Below, piece after piece: positions 26,783 through 40,544 of a stretch of DNA of 64,000 nucleotides. Within the stretch, counting starts at the first letter, position 1. The number at the start of each line of letters is the position of its first letter. Source of the stretch: Janthinobacterium tructae (lineage in GTDB: Bacteria; Pseudomonadota; Gammaproteobacteria; Burkholderiales; Burkholderiaceae_D); NCBI RefSeq assembly GCF_006517255.1, contig NZ_CP041185.1, forward strand, positions 4,526,001 through 4,590,000, given 5' to 3'. The position numbers were made by a program, and so were the translations under genes. Below the pieces are notes generated by a model. It saw only the letters and a list, made by a program, of their open reading frames with translations. It searched no databases and was not told where the DNA came from.

Positions 26783-29700
26783 ATGCACTACTCATTTACT
26801 GAGAAGAAACGCATTCGCAAATCATTCGCGAAGCGCGCCAACGTTCACCACGTTCCGTTCCTGCTGGCGACCCAGCTCGAGTCTTATCATAGCTTCTTGC
26901 AAGAGGACATAGCACCGTCCGGCCGCAAGAATGATGGCCTGCAGTCGGCTTTCACTTCGATTTTCCCTATCGTGTCGCACAATGGTTTTGCGCGTCTCGA
27001 ATTCTTGTCGTACGTTCTGGGCGATCCTGCCTTTGACGTCAAAGAATGTCAACAACGTGGCCTGACGTTCGCGTCGCCGCTGCGCGCGAAAGTGCGTCTG
27101 GTGATCCTGGACAAGGAATCGCCAACCAAGCCTGTCGTCAAAGAGATGAAGGAACAGGAAGTCTACATGGGCGAATTGCCGCTCATGACGACCACCGGTT
27201 CGTTCGTGATCAACGGCACGGAGCGGGTTATCGTTTCCCAGCTGCACCGTTCGCCTGGCGTGTTCTTCGAGCACGACCGCGGCAAGACTCACTCGTCCGG
27301 TAAACTGCTGTTCTCCGCGCGTATCATTCCTTACCGCGGTTCGTGGCTGGACTTCGAGTTCGACCCGAAAGACATCCTGTTCTTCCGCGTCGACCGCCGC
27401 CGCAAGATGCCAGTAACGATCCTGCTCAAAGCCATCGGCATGTCGCATGAGCAAATCCTGGCCAATTTCTTTGTCTTCGACAATTTCAACCTGCGCTCCG
27501 AAGGCGCGGAAATGGAATTCGTCGCCGAACGTCTGCGCGGCGAAGTGGCGCGCTTTGACATCGTCGACAAGTCGGGCAAGACCCTGGTGCTGAAAGACAA
27601 GCGTATCAACGCCAAGCACGTGCGTGATATCGAAGCTGCCGGCATCAAGCACATTTCGGTACCGGAAGATTACCTGCTGGGCCGCGTATTGGCGAAGAAC
27701 ATCGTCGATGGCGACACCGGTGAAGTCGTCGCTTCCGCGAACGATGAGCTGACGGAAGATCTGCTGGGTCGCCTGCGCGACGCCAACATTTCCGAAATCC
27801 AGACCTTGTACACCAACGACCTGGATCAAGGCGCCTACATCTCGCAAACCCTGCGTATCGACGACACCGCCGATCAGATGGCTGCGAAAGTGGCGATCTA
27901 CCGCATGATGCGTCCAGGCGAACCGCCAACGGAAGACTCCGTTGAAGCGCTGTTCAATGGCCTGTTCTACAACTCGGACCGCTACGACCTGTCGGCCGTG
28001 GGCCGCATGAAGTTCAATCGCCGCATTGGCCGCGATGAACTGACCGGCGCCATGACCCTGTCGAACGAAGACGTGCTGGCCGTGATCAAGATCCTGGTGG
28101 AACTGCGCAATGGCCGCGGCGAAGTCGACGATATCGATCACCTGGGTAACCGTCGCGTACGTTGCGTGGGCGAACTGGCCGAGAATCAATTCCGCGCCGG
28201 CCTGGTGCGTGTTGAGCGCGCCGTCAAGGAACGCCTCGGCCAAGCCGAAGCGGACAACCTGATGCCGCACGACCTGATCAACTCGAAGCCGATTTCGGCT
28301 GCGATTCGCGAGTTCTTCGGTTCGTCCCAGCTGTCGCAGTTCATGGACCAAACCAATCCTCTGTCGGAAATTACCCACAAGCGCCGTGTATCGGCTCTGG
28401 GACCCGGCGGTCTGACACGCGAACGCGCCGGCTTTGAAGTGCGCGACGTGCATCCGACCCACTACGGCCGCGTCTGCCCGATCGAGACACCGGAAGGTCC
28501 GAACATTGGTCTGATCAACTCGCTGGCTCTGTATGCCCGCCTGAATGAATACGGCTTCCTGGAAACCCCGTACCGCAAGGTCGAAGGTTCCAAGATTACC
28601 GATCAGATCGACTACCTGTCCGCCATCGAAGAAGGCCGCTACATCATCGCTCAGGCGAATGCGACCATCAGCGATGAAGGTACGCTGTCCGATGAACTGG
28701 TCTCGGCCCGTGAAGCCGGCGAAACCATCCTGGTCTCCCCGGAGCGCATCCAGTACATGGACGTGGCACCAGGCCAGATCGTTTCCGTCGCTGCCTCGCT
28801 GATTCCGTTCCTCGAACACGATGATGCAAACCGTGCATTGATGGGCGCCAACATGCAACGCCAGGCTGTGCCTTGCTTGCGTCCTGAAAAAGCGCTGGTC
28901 GGTACCGGTATCGAACGCACCGTTGCGGTCGACTCGGGCACCACCGTGCAAGCCTTGCGTGGCGGTATCGTCGATTACATCGATGCGGGCCGTGTCGTGA
29001 TTCGCGTGAACGATGACGAAGCGACCGCTGGTGAAGTGGGCGTCGACATCTACAACCTGATCAAGTACACCCGTTCGAACCAGAACACCAACATCAACCA
29101 GCGTCCTATCGTGCAAGTGGGCGACCGTGTTGCCAAGCGCGACGTGATCGCCGATGGCGCATCGACCGACCTGGGTGAATTGGCGCTGGGCCAGAACATG
29201 ACCGTGGCTTTCATGCCATGGAATGGTCTGAACTTCGAAGATTCGATCCTGATCTCGGAAAACGTCGTCAAGGACGACCGCTACACCTCGATTCACATCG
29301 AAGAGTTGTCGGTGGTTGCGCGTGACACGAAACTGGGCGCGGAAGAAATTACGCGCGACATCTCGAACCTGGCTGAAAATCAGCTGGCACGTCTGGATGA
29401 GTCCGGTATCGTCTACATCGGCGCTGAAGTCCAGGCCGGCGACACCCTGGTTGGTAAAGTGACGCCTAAAGGCGAAACCCAGCTGACCCCGGAAGAGAAG
29501 CTGCTGCGCGCGATTTTCGGCGAAAAAGCTTCGGACGTAAAAGATACGTCGCTGCGCGTGCCTTCGGGCATGATCGGTACCGTGATCGACGTGCAAGTCT
29601 TCACGCGTGAAGGCATCGTGCGCGACAAGCGTGCCCAGCAAATTATCGATGACGAACTGAAACGCTTCCGTCTGGATCTGAACGACCAGATGCGTATCGT

Positions 29701-30889
29701 CGAAGGCGATGCCTTCCAGCGTCTGGAAAAAATGCTGATCGGCAAAGTTGTCAACGGCGGCCCTAAAAAGCTGGCCAAAGGCGCCAAGATCACCAAGGAA
29801 TACCTGGCCGATCTGGACAAATACCACTGGTTCGACATCCGCCCTGCGGACGACGATGCAGCCGTAGCGCTCGAAGCGATCAAGGAATCGATCAACGAGA
29901 AGCGTCACCAGTTCGACCTGGCCTTCGAAGAGAAGCGCAAGAAACTGACGCAAGGCGATGAGCTGCAACCAGGCGTGCAAAAAATGGTCAAGGTGTACCT
30001 GGCCGTGAAACGCCGCCTGCAGTCGGGCGACAAGATGGCAGGTCGCCACGGTAACAAGGGTGTGGTTTCCCGTATTGTTCCTGTGGAAGACATGCCATAC
30101 ATGGCCGACGGTACGCCAGCCGACGTTGTGCTGAACCCGCTGGGTGTTCCTTCACGGATGAACGTTGGTCAGATTCTCGAGACTCACTTGGGCTGGGCTG
30201 CCAAGGGTCTGGGTATCCGCATCGGCGAAATGCTGAAGGCGCAAACCAAGGTCGAGCAAATGCGCAAGTATCTGACGACGATCTACAACGACAATGGCCG
30301 CGCGGAAGATCTGGACAAGTTTGATGATGAAGAGATCATGAAACTGGCCGAGAATCTGAAAAAAGGTGTGCCATTCGCCACGCCAGTGTTTGACGGCGCG
30401 AACGAAGAAGAGATCCGCCGCATGCTGGACCTGGCGTATCCGGACGACATCGCCAAGAACCTGGGCATGACCCCGTCGAAGAACCAGGTGACCATGTATG
30501 ACGGTCGCACTGGTGAAGCGTTCGAACGCAAGGTCACTGTCGGCGTGATGCACATGCTGAAACTGCATCACTTGGTCGATGACAAGATGCATGCGCGTTC
30601 GACCGGTCCTTACTCGCTGGTGACGCAACAGCCGCTGGGTGGTAAAGCCCAGTTCGGTGGTCAGCGTTTCGGTGAGATGGAAGTCTGGGCACTGGAAGCG
30701 TATGGCGCGTCGTATGTCTTGCAAGAGATGTTGACCGTCAAGTCCGATGACGTGAATGGCCGTACCAAAGTGTACGAGAACCTGGTCAAGGGCGATCACG
30801 TGATCGACGCCGGCATGCCGGAATCGTTCAACGTGCTGGTCAAGGAAATCCGTTCGCTGGGTATCGATATCGACCTCGAACGCAACTAA
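26783..30889 (+). CDS. rpoB: DNA-directed RNA polymerase subunit beta
   Basis: 1368 residues from the ATG at 26783 ([18 protein letters not shown]), with CGGAG 5 bases upstream. An in-frame ATG at 26693 precedes it without a ribosome site. The rifampicin region reads [33 protein letters not shown] and looks wild type. [21 protein letters not shown] and [26 protein letters not shown] in the C-terminal clamp are intact. Core catalytic subunit together with RpoC. Confidence 0.99.
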   Translation: MHYSFTEKKRIRKSFAKRANVHHVPFLLATQLESYHSFLQEDIAPSGRKNDGLQSAFTSIFPIVSHNGFARLEFLSYVLGDPAFDVKECQQRGLTFASPLRAKVRLVILDKESPTKPVVKEMKEQEVYMGELPLMTTTGSFVINGTERVIVSQLHRSPGVFFEHDRGKTHSSGKLLFSARIIPYRGSWLDFEFDPKDILFFRVDRRRKMPVTILLKAIGMSHEQILANFFVFDNFNLRSEGAEMEFVAERLRGEVARFDIVDKSGKTLVLKDKRINAKHVRDIEAAGIKHISVPEDYLLGRVLAKNIVDGDTGEVVASANDELTEDLLGRLRDANISEIQTLYTNDLDQGAYISQTLRIDDTADQMAAKVAIYRMMRPGEPPTEDSVEALFNGLFYNSDRYDLSAVGRMKFNRRIGRDELTGAMTLSNEDVLAVIKILVELRNGRGEVDDIDHLGNRRVRCVGELAENQFRAGLVRVERAVKERLGQAEADNLMPHDLINSKPISAAIREFFGSSQLSQFMDQTNPLSEITHKRRVSALGPGGLTRERAGFEVRDVHPTHYGRVCPIETPEGPNIGLINSLALYARLNEYGFLETPYRKVEGSKITDQIDYLSAIEEGRYIIAQANATISDEGTLSDELVSAREAGETILVSPERIQYMDVAPGQIVSVAASLIPFLEHDDANRALMGANMQRQAVPCLRPEKALVGTGIERTVAVDSGTTVQALRGGIVDYIDAGRVVIRVNDDEATAGEVGVDIYNLIKYTRSNQNTNINQRPIVQVGDRVAKRDVIADGASTDLGELALGQNMTVAFMPWNGLNFEDSILISENVVKDDRYTSIHIEELSVVARDTKLGAEEITRDISNLAENQLARLDESGIVYIGAEVQAGDTLVGKVTPKGETQLTPEEKLLRAIFGEKASDVKDTSLRVPSGMIGTVIDVQVFTREGIVRDKRAQQIIDDELKRFRLDLNDQMRIVEGDAFQRLEKMLIGKVVNGGPKKLAKGAKITKEYLADLDKYHWFDIRPADDDAAVALEAIKESINEKRHQFDLAFEEKRKKLTQGDELQPGVQKMVKVYLAVKRRLQSGDKMAGRHGNKGVVSRIVPVEDMPYMADGTPADVVLNPLGVPSRMNVGQILETHLGWAAKGLGIRIGEMLKAQTKVEQMRKYLTTIYNDNGRAEDLDKFDDEEIMKLAENLKKGVPFATPVFDGANEEEIRRMLDLAYPDDIAKNLGMTPSKNQVTMYDGRTGEAFERKVTVGVMHMLKLHHLVDDKMHARSTGPYSLVTQQPLGGKAQFGGQRFGEMEVWALEAYGASYVLQEMLTVKSDDVNGRTKVYENLVKGDHVIDAGMPESFNVLVKEIRSLGIDIDLERN

Positions 30890-30926
30890 AAGACAGCTAC
30901 CTGTCATTTGGTTTGGGAAACACAAA

Positions 30927-30951
30927 GCCCGGCTGGGAAACCACGCCGGGC
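30927..30951 (+). other. Small hairpin in the rpoB-rpoC gap
   Basis: GCCCGGC / GCCGGGC, a 7-bp perfect stem with an 11-base loop, in the 109-base intercistronic region. No T-run, so unlikely to terminate; may affect rpoC translation or message stability. Confidence 0.4.
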
Positions 30952-30998
30952 AATGTAGTCTCAGGAATATAGAAATTTAATCACCTCTGGAGTGATAC

Positions 30999-35240
<4,242 letters not shown>

Positions 35241-35261
35241 TCTACGCTGCTAGCTGACAAG

Positions 35262-35288
35262 AACGGCACCTTCGGGTGCCGTTTTTTT
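35262..35288 (+). terminator. Rho-independent terminator of the rpoBC operon
   Basis: AACGGCACC-TTCG-GGTGCCGTT stem-loop (35262-35283) followed by seven T in all (35282-35288). Confidence 0.97.
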
Positions 35289-35880
35289 ATGCCTGATCGC
35301 ATTAACTAGTACACACATACAAACAGATTGGAACGCGATAAATCATAGTGCTCGGGCTATATCCGGTGATGTCTTCACCATAGATTATCAATTGTGCGAT
35401 GTATTGAAAACGATGTGGTCATCGGATGTTGTCTACTCATGCCCGGTATTTTCTATTGGCGGTATAAGTAAAGGGGGGCATGAATCAGGTATTAAAACTC
35501 CTGCTGAGTCATGCTGTTATTAATGGCTGAGATTAAAAATAAAACCTATATGCCGATATTCACCCTGTTTGGTTTTTGAATAAATATGGTCGAGCTACTG
35601 TTACGTCGTGCATGCTTGAATTGATGGGCTAGATCTGGAGATGCGTAGCGTCAGACCGAGGGTTGCGATAGGCAGGGATATTTGGCCGGCACGCCAGCGT
35701 ATCTGAAGTGAGCGCTCACAAGGAATGTGGCTGCAAACTGCCTGTCGCTGTGTCATCGCCATGCGTTGCGCATGGGCTCGCCGAATTGCCGGTGACGGCG
35801 CGACACCGCGTTGTTGTGGCGTCACGCCCTATTGCCCTCGCCACGCCAGTTTTCAGTTTATTCATGCTAAGATTTGGCGC
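35289..35880. other. AT-rich gene-free region after rpoC
   Basis: About 590 bases with no supported gene. The first 350 bases are much more AT-rich than the rest of the window. A hairpin GCATGA-A-TCAG / CTGA-G-TCATGC lies at 35478-35514 (10 of 11 pairs), preceded by AAAGGGGGG. From about 35640 the composition returns to normal, and TAAGAT near 35868 may be the -10 of the next gene. A small RNA or remnant of inserted DNA is possible; nothing is certain. Confidence 0.5.
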
Positions 35881-36513
35881 ATGATTGCCCAAGCCCTGTT
35901 TACTCCCGCCCAGCAGAAACTGCTGGGCTTGCTCTTTGTCCGCGTGAATGAAGGCTTTCACTTGAACGAGATCATGCGCTTGACGGGCCTGGGCAGCGCG
36001 TCGGCGCAGCGCGAACTGCGCCGCCTGCATGATTCCGGCCTGATCACTTCGGAGCGGATTGGCAATGTGCGGCGCTTCTGGCCTAACAAGGAAAGCCTCG
36101 TGTATCCCGAGTTGAGCGGACTGGTGCAGAAAACCTTCGGCATCGTCGGCGTGCTCAGTGCGACCCTGGCGCCCTTGCGAGCCCAGTTGCACCTGGCCTT
36201 CGTGTCTGGTGCCACAGCGAAGGGACAGGACATGCCCGGTAGTGCCATCGACTTGCTGCTGGTGGGCGAGGACGCCAATTATGGCGATCTGTTGACAGGA
36301 TTGGCCCCGGCGGAGCGAACCTTAAGGCGTAAAATCAATCCCAACTTATATACGCTGGCCGATTATCGCCGGCGCCTGCGTGAAGGTCAGCCATTTCTGC
36401 TGCAGGTATTACAGCAGCCGAAGTTGTTTGTCATCGGCGATGAATCGCTATTGCAGGCGCTGGCATTACCAGACGCTTCCTTGCAAGTGAATGACTTGCC
36501 ATCTGTATTCTAA
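35881..36513 (+). CDS. Winged-helix regulator fused to a degenerate nucleotidyltransferase-like domain
   Basis: 210 residues from the ATG at 35881; a longer in-frame reading to 35725 is not preferred. Residues about 5-75 are a winged helix of the ArsR/MarR kind (QQKLLGLLFVRVNEGFHLNEIMRLTGLGSASAQRELRRLHDSGLI). The second half resembles a minimal nucleotidyltransferase domain: SGATAKGQDMPGSAIDLLLVGE takes the place of GSxARG...SDIDLLVV. The first Asp of the usual Asp-x-Asp pair is Ala and the Gly-Ser start is altered, so catalysis is doubtful. No conventional toxin partner is adjacent. Function unknown; probably transcriptional control. Confidence 0.7.
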   Translation: MIAQALFTPAQQKLLGLLFVRVNEGFHLNEIMRLTGLGSASAQRELRRLHDSGLITSERIGNVRRFWPNKESLVYPELSGLVQKTFGIVGVLSATLAPLRAQLHLAFVSGATAKGQDMPGSAIDLLLVGEDANYGDLLTGLAPAERTLRRKINPNLYTLADYRRRLREGQPFLLQVLQQPKLFVIGDESLLQALALPDASLQVNDLPSVF

Positions 36514-36586
36514 AGGCCGGGTCTGGCATTCACTTTCTGCTGCATGAAATTGTTAGCTAGCAAAAACTCTGAGGCGGATTGATCGT

Positions 36587-37429
36587 ATGATGAATAAACT
36601 ACAGGCTTTCGGTTTAATTGTTTCCCAGGCAGTGCGCGGTGAATTAACGTTTCCCACGAGTGTTAATTCAGCGCTGCAATTGCAATTGGCCCTGGCCGAA
36701 CCGGACTGCCATATCGATCATGCCATCAAGCTGGTGCTGGCCGAGCCCTTGCTGGCGGCGCGCACGGTGGCCCTGGCCAATTCGGCCGTGTACAGCCGTG
36801 GCGATGCGGCGCCCGTGACCAGCGTGCGCGCCGCCGTCATGCGCATGGGTTACCGCAATCTGTATGCGCTGGTGGCGGCCATGGTGGTGCGCCAGTTCGG
36901 CAGCAAGATCATCGACCCCGTGCTGCGCCAGAAGGCGACACAGCTGTGGGAGCACACGGCCCACGTGGCGGCGCTGGCGCACGTGCTGGCCCGCCGCGTG
37001 ACGCACGTCGATGCGGACACGGCGCTATTCGCCGGCATCGTGCATGAGGTGGGCGGTTTTTACTTGTTGTCGCGTGCCGATGAATTTCCTGGCCTGCTCG
37101 ACGACGATGCGGATCACTGGATGGAGTCCGCCGAAGAAATCATTTCCCGCGAAGTCATGAAGAAGCTGCTGATACCGCTGGCCGTGAGCGACGCCATCGA
37201 AGGCTTGCGCGATGGCTTGCTGTCCATTCCGCCCGATTCCCTGCTCGATACTTTATTGTTGGCCAAGCAACTGTCGCCCGTGCCGTCGCCGTTGCAGGTG
37301 ACGTACGTGGAAATGCTCACGCCTTCCGATTCTGTCATCGATTTCATTATTGATAACGAAACCCTGCAAAGCGTCCTGGCCGAGTCAAACGAGGAAGTGC
37401 GCTCGATGAGTGCGGCGTTGCTGGTGTAA
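36587..37429 (+). CDS. HDOD domain signalling protein
   Basis: 280 residues (a second ATG at 36590 is possible). The HDOD fold spans about 20-215: FPTSVNSALQLQLALAEPDCHIDHAIKLVLAEPLLAARTVALANSAVYSR and VTSVRAAVMRMGYRNLYALV are characteristic. At the position related to the HD dyad the sequence is GIVHEVGGFYLL, that is His-Glu, as often seen in these catalytically inactive relatives of HD phosphohydrolases. HDOD proteins act in regulation of motility, biofilm and stress by protein interactions. Cytoplasmic, monocistronic, ending at a bidirectional terminator. Confidence 0.85.
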   Translation: MMNKLQAFGLIVSQAVRGELTFPTSVNSALQLQLALAEPDCHIDHAIKLVLAEPLLAARTVALANSAVYSRGDAAPVTSVRAAVMRMGYRNLYALVAAMVVRQFGSKIIDPVLRQKATQLWEHTAHVAALAHVLARRVTHVDADTALFAGIVHEVGGFYLLSRADEFPGLLDDDADHWMESAEEIISREVMKKLLIPLAVSDAIEGLRDGLLSIPPDSLLDTLLLAKQLSPVPSPLQVTYVEMLTPSDSVIDFIIDNETLQSVLAESNEEVRSMSAALLV

Positions 37430-37449
37430 CTGAAAACGCCGGCGGCAAA

Positions 37450-37482
37450 AAAACGGCAGCGCCATCGAGGCGCTGCCGTTTT
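37450..37482. terminator. Bidirectional terminator between convergent genes
   Basis: AAAACGGCAGCGCC-ATCGA-GGCGCTGCCGTTTT. A-run on the left and T-run on the right make it functional on both strands, for the HDOD gene (+) and the DUF885 gene (-). Confidence 0.93.
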
Positions 37483-37500
37483 GTCTTCAGGCCTTGCGTT

Positions 37501-39312
37501 TTACTTCTGCTGCGCGATCCACCGGTCGACCTTGGCTTCCAGCAGTTTCAAAGGCAGGGTACCGTCGCCGAGCACGACTTCATGGAACTTCGGCAGGCTG
37601 AACTTGTCTCCCAAGGCAGCTTGCGCGCGCTGGCGCAGTTCGACGATCTTCAGCGCACCGATCTTGTAGCCCAGCGCCTGGCCCGGCCAGGCCATGTAGC
37701 GTTCCGTTTCGCTTTTCGCCACGGCGTCATAGCCGAGGGTGTCGCGCATGTACTTGATGGTCTGCTCGCGCGTCCAGCCCTTGGTGTGCAAGCCCGTGTC
37801 GACCACCAGACGCACGGCGCGCAGCATCTCGTCGTTCAAGTGGCCGAAGTATTGGGCCGGATCCTCGAACAGGCCCATTTCCTTGCCCAGCGTTTCCGCG
37901 TACAGGGCCCAGCCTTCCGTGAAGGCATTGTTGCCGCCGAAACGGCGGAAGTTCGGCAAGTCCATCTCTTGCACCAGCGCCAGGTGAAAATGGTGGCCAG
38001 GCTTGCCTTCGTGCAGGAACAAGGTGGTCATGCCCGTATCGCCATACTGTTTCGGGTCGGTGACGACGGACCAGAACACGCCGGGGCGCGAACCGTCGGC
38101 GGCCGGGGCCGTGTAGTGGTCGGCAGCCGTGTCGCGGCTCAGTTCAGGCTCCAGGCGCAAGTCCAGCGGCGCTTTCGGCACCAGGGTGAACAGCGCGGGC
38201 AATTTGCTGTCGAGCAGCACGTTCAACTTGCGGTAGACGTCGAGCACTTCCTGCTCCGTCTTGAACGGGCGGTATTTTGCCTGCTCCGAGACCCACACGG
38301 GCAAGCCGGCGGCCGGGCCGGTGTAGCCCATTTTCGGGCCCACGATCGCGTACTGTTCCTGGATGCGCGCCACTTCCTTCAAGCCGATGGCGTGGATCTG
38401 CTCCGGCTTCAAGTCCGTGGTGGTGCTGCTGGCCACGCGCGCCTGGTACCAGGCAGGGCCATCGGGCAGGGCGCTCCAGCCGCTGCTCGTGCGGCCGGCC
38501 GGCAGGTAATCGCGCTCCATGAAGGTGGACAGGCGCTGCAGCGCGGGCATCAGCTTGGCCGCGATGATGACGGTGTACGTTTGCGTCAGGCGCGCCTTGT
38601 CGGCCTCGGAAAAGCTGGCCGGCAAGTTCTTGATGGGCGTGTAATAGACGCTGTCCTGCGGCGTGGTGCTGACGAGCTTTTTGAATTGCGGCAGGGCCGA
38701 CTCCGTCAGCGCCTTCGGCAGCACGATGCCCTTTTGCATGCCGACCTTCATGTTGGCGATGGCCTGGTCTATCCAGCCGGGCAACTGGCCGATACGGCTC
38801 AGGTAAGCGTCATACTGCTTGACCGTGGTCAGCGGTTGCGATGCCTCGCCGCCCGCATAATTGGCCAGGGTGACGGGCATGCTGTCCATCTGGTTCAGTG
38901 GCAGCAGGTATTCGGGGAAGCGCTCGAAGCTCAGCGCCGTCGCCAGTTCATAGTCGAGGATATCGTAGTTGATCTGGTCCTGGTGCGACAGCTGCGCGCG
39001 GGCAATGCTGCGCAGGGTCTTCTGACACTGGCGGTACAGGGCAAACTGTTTTGCGCGCGCGGCGGGCACGATGGCTGAACCGAGCTGGTCGTCAAAACGG
39101 TTGTCGCCGCTTTCGGTGGCGTTGATCGGCTCGAAACGGGCCAAGGCATCGTAATACTGGTCGGCCAGCACTTGCAACTGCTGCCTGGCTTTCGGCGCAC
39201 TGACGGCCACGCTTTTGGCAATGGGCTGGACTGCTTGCGCCATGGGCGCGTAGGCGAGCAACAGGGAGATGGCCAGGGTGCCGAGGGTGCCGGCGGCAAA
39301 ACGATGCTTCAT
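37501..39312 (-). CDS. Secreted DUF885 family metallopeptidase-like protein
   Basis: 603 residues from the ATG at 39312, preceded by AAAGGA about 8 bases away. An open frame back to 39591 adds 93 unlikely residues. Signal peptide MKHRFAAGTLGTLAISLLLAYAPMAQA. The zinc motif HEGKPGHH is at 434-441, the DUF885 form of HExxH, with FTEGWALYAETLGKE (third ligand region) about 25 residues later. Family members are uncharacterised zinc peptidases, usually exported. Monocistronic, with its own terminator downstream. Confidence 0.88.
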   Translation of the reverse strand: MKHRFAAGTLGTLAISLLLAYAPMAQAVQPIAKSVAVSAPKARQQLQVLADQYYDALARFEPINATESGDNRFDDQLGSAIVPAARAKQFALYRQCQKTLRSIARAQLSHQDQINYDILDYELATALSFERFPEYLLPLNQMDSMPVTLANYAGGEASQPLTTVKQYDAYLSRIGQLPGWIDQAIANMKVGMQKGIVLPKALTESALPQFKKLVSTTPQDSVYYTPIKNLPASFSEADKARLTQTYTVIIAAKLMPALQRLSTFMERDYLPAGRTSSGWSALPDGPAWYQARVASSTTTDLKPEQIHAIGLKEVARIQEQYAIVGPKMGYTGPAAGLPVWVSEQAKYRPFKTEQEVLDVYRKLNVLLDSKLPALFTLVPKAPLDLRLEPELSRDTAADHYTAPAADGSRPGVFWSVVTDPKQYGDTGMTTLFLHEGKPGHHFHLALVQEMDLPNFRRFGGNNAFTEGWALYAETLGKEMGLFEDPAQYFGHLNDEMLRAVRLVVDTGLHTKGWTREQTIKYMRDTLGYDAVAKSETERYMAWPGQALGYKIGALKIVELRQRAQAALGDKFSLPKFHEVVLGDGTLPLKLLEAKVDRWIAQQK

Positions 39313-39446
39313 GCGCGATGTCCTTTGTAAGGAGGGAATGAATGGAGGCGTTGAGGGTCGGGGTGGCCGGTCGGGAAGGAACAGCCGGGGCGTAAGCATA
39401 CGCCATTGCCCAGTGCGTTTGGATAAATTGTAGGGAGGGAATGTTG

Positions 39447-40544
39447 CTATTTCGCTGTAGGCGGCAGGGCCGCTTTCATCGCCTGCCAGTACTGGCTGGT
39501 CAATGGGGTGCAGACGGGGCAGGGCGTGGCGGCGATCAGGCTCTCGATCTGCTGCGCGCGCGCCGCCGTTTGCGGGTGCGAGGAAATCCATCCGGGTACG
39601 CTGGCCTTGTCCTTGTCATCGAGCTCCTGAAAAAAGCGCAGCATGCCGTCGGGACGGATCTGCGCGCGCTGCAAGGCGAGCAAACCCAGACGGTCCGCTT
39701 CCTCTTCCATGTCGCGGCTGAAATACAGGGTGCCGGCCTGGTGCGCCAGCATGGCGGCCACGGCGCTGATGTCGCCGATGGTCACGCCCACCAGGGCGCC
39801 CCAGCCCAGGCTGCTGATCATTTGCCGCAGCGAATGGCGCTGTTCCACATGCTGCACTTCATGCGCGAGCACGCCGGCCAGCTCGCCCGGATCGCCCGCC
39901 TGGCGCAGCAAGCCCGTATGCACGACGATGATGCCGCCCGGCATGGCAAACGCGTTGACCGTGTCATCCTGCTTGACCAGCCAGCGGTACTGGTAGCGCG
40001 ACCCCGCCGTCAGCTTGCGGCCGATCTCCTGCACCGTCTGCTGCGCCACGCCGTGCTCGCTGATGCCGCCCTGCGCGCGCACTTGCGCCAGGGCCAGTTC
40101 ACCCAGCTGTTTTTCCGTCGACACGGGGATCCAACCCGCCAGCGCGCCGATGGCATGGCCGCCCTGCCACCACAGCAGGGCGGCAGCGATGACGGCCGCG
40201 CCCGTCAAGCCGGCCAGCCAGCCCGACACTTGCCGCCGGTTGCGCTGGCGCTCGCCCCACAGGCGCTGCAGTTGCGGCTGTAGCGCGGGTGGGGCTTCTT
40301 TTAAAACGATGGCGATGTCGCCCGCTGTCAGCGGCTTGAGCGAGGCTTGCCGTCCTTGTGCGTCGAGCCAGTTCAGGAACAGTTCCGGTCCGTCGACACC
40401 GCCCACGCTGACGACCAGCTGCGCCACATCCACGCTATGGCCGGGCGCGTCGATGGCCAGTTGCCGGCCGAAAAAATGCGCGCCGACGGGTGTGCCGGCG
40501 GCGCCGCCCTCGGGGCCGGTCAGCAGTGCCTGGAATGGCATCAT
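39447..40544 (-). CDS. M48 family metallopeptidase with N-terminal membrane anchor
   Basis: 365 residues. A roughly 100-residue N-terminal domain precedes a single membrane helix at about 106-126 (VSGWLAGLTGAAVIAAALLWW). The peptidase domain follows, with HEVQH at 228-232 and the third zinc ligand in SRDMEEEADRLG near 281. TPGGIIVVHTGLL-type segments (MPGGIIVVHTGLL) are typical of M48. The catalytic part should be periplasmic. Its ATG overlaps the stop of the upstream HPP-CBS gene by 4 bases (40541-40544), indicating translational coupling. Confidence 0.87.
   Translation of the reverse strand: MMPFQALLTGPEGGAAGTPVGAHFFGRQLAIDAPGHSVDVAQLVVSVGGVDGPELFLNWLDAQGRQASLKPLTAGDIAIVLKEAPPALQPQLQRLWGERQRNRRQVSGWLAGLTGAAVIAAALLWWQGGHAIGALAGWIPVSTEKQLGELALAQVRAQGGISEHGVAQQTVQEIGRKLTAGSRYQYRWLVKQDDTVNAFAMPGGIIVVHTGLLRQAGDPGELAGVLAHEVQHVEQRHSLRQMISSLGWGALVGVTIGDISAVAAMLAHQAGTLYFSRDMEEEADRLGLLALQRAQIRPDGMLRFFQELDDKDKASVPGWISSHPQTAARAQQIESLIAATPCPVCTPLTSQYWQAMKAALPPTAK

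Noticed and set aside
26822-30049. 1075-residue open frame antisense to rpoB
   Set aside because: Shadow of the strong codon bias of rpoB; no start signal or recognisable domain.
35480-35530. 16-codon ORF (MNQVLKLL...) in the AT-rich gap, preceded by AAAGGGGGG
   Set aside because: The purine run is only one base from the ATG, too close for a ribosome site, and the sequence is better explained as part of a hairpin.
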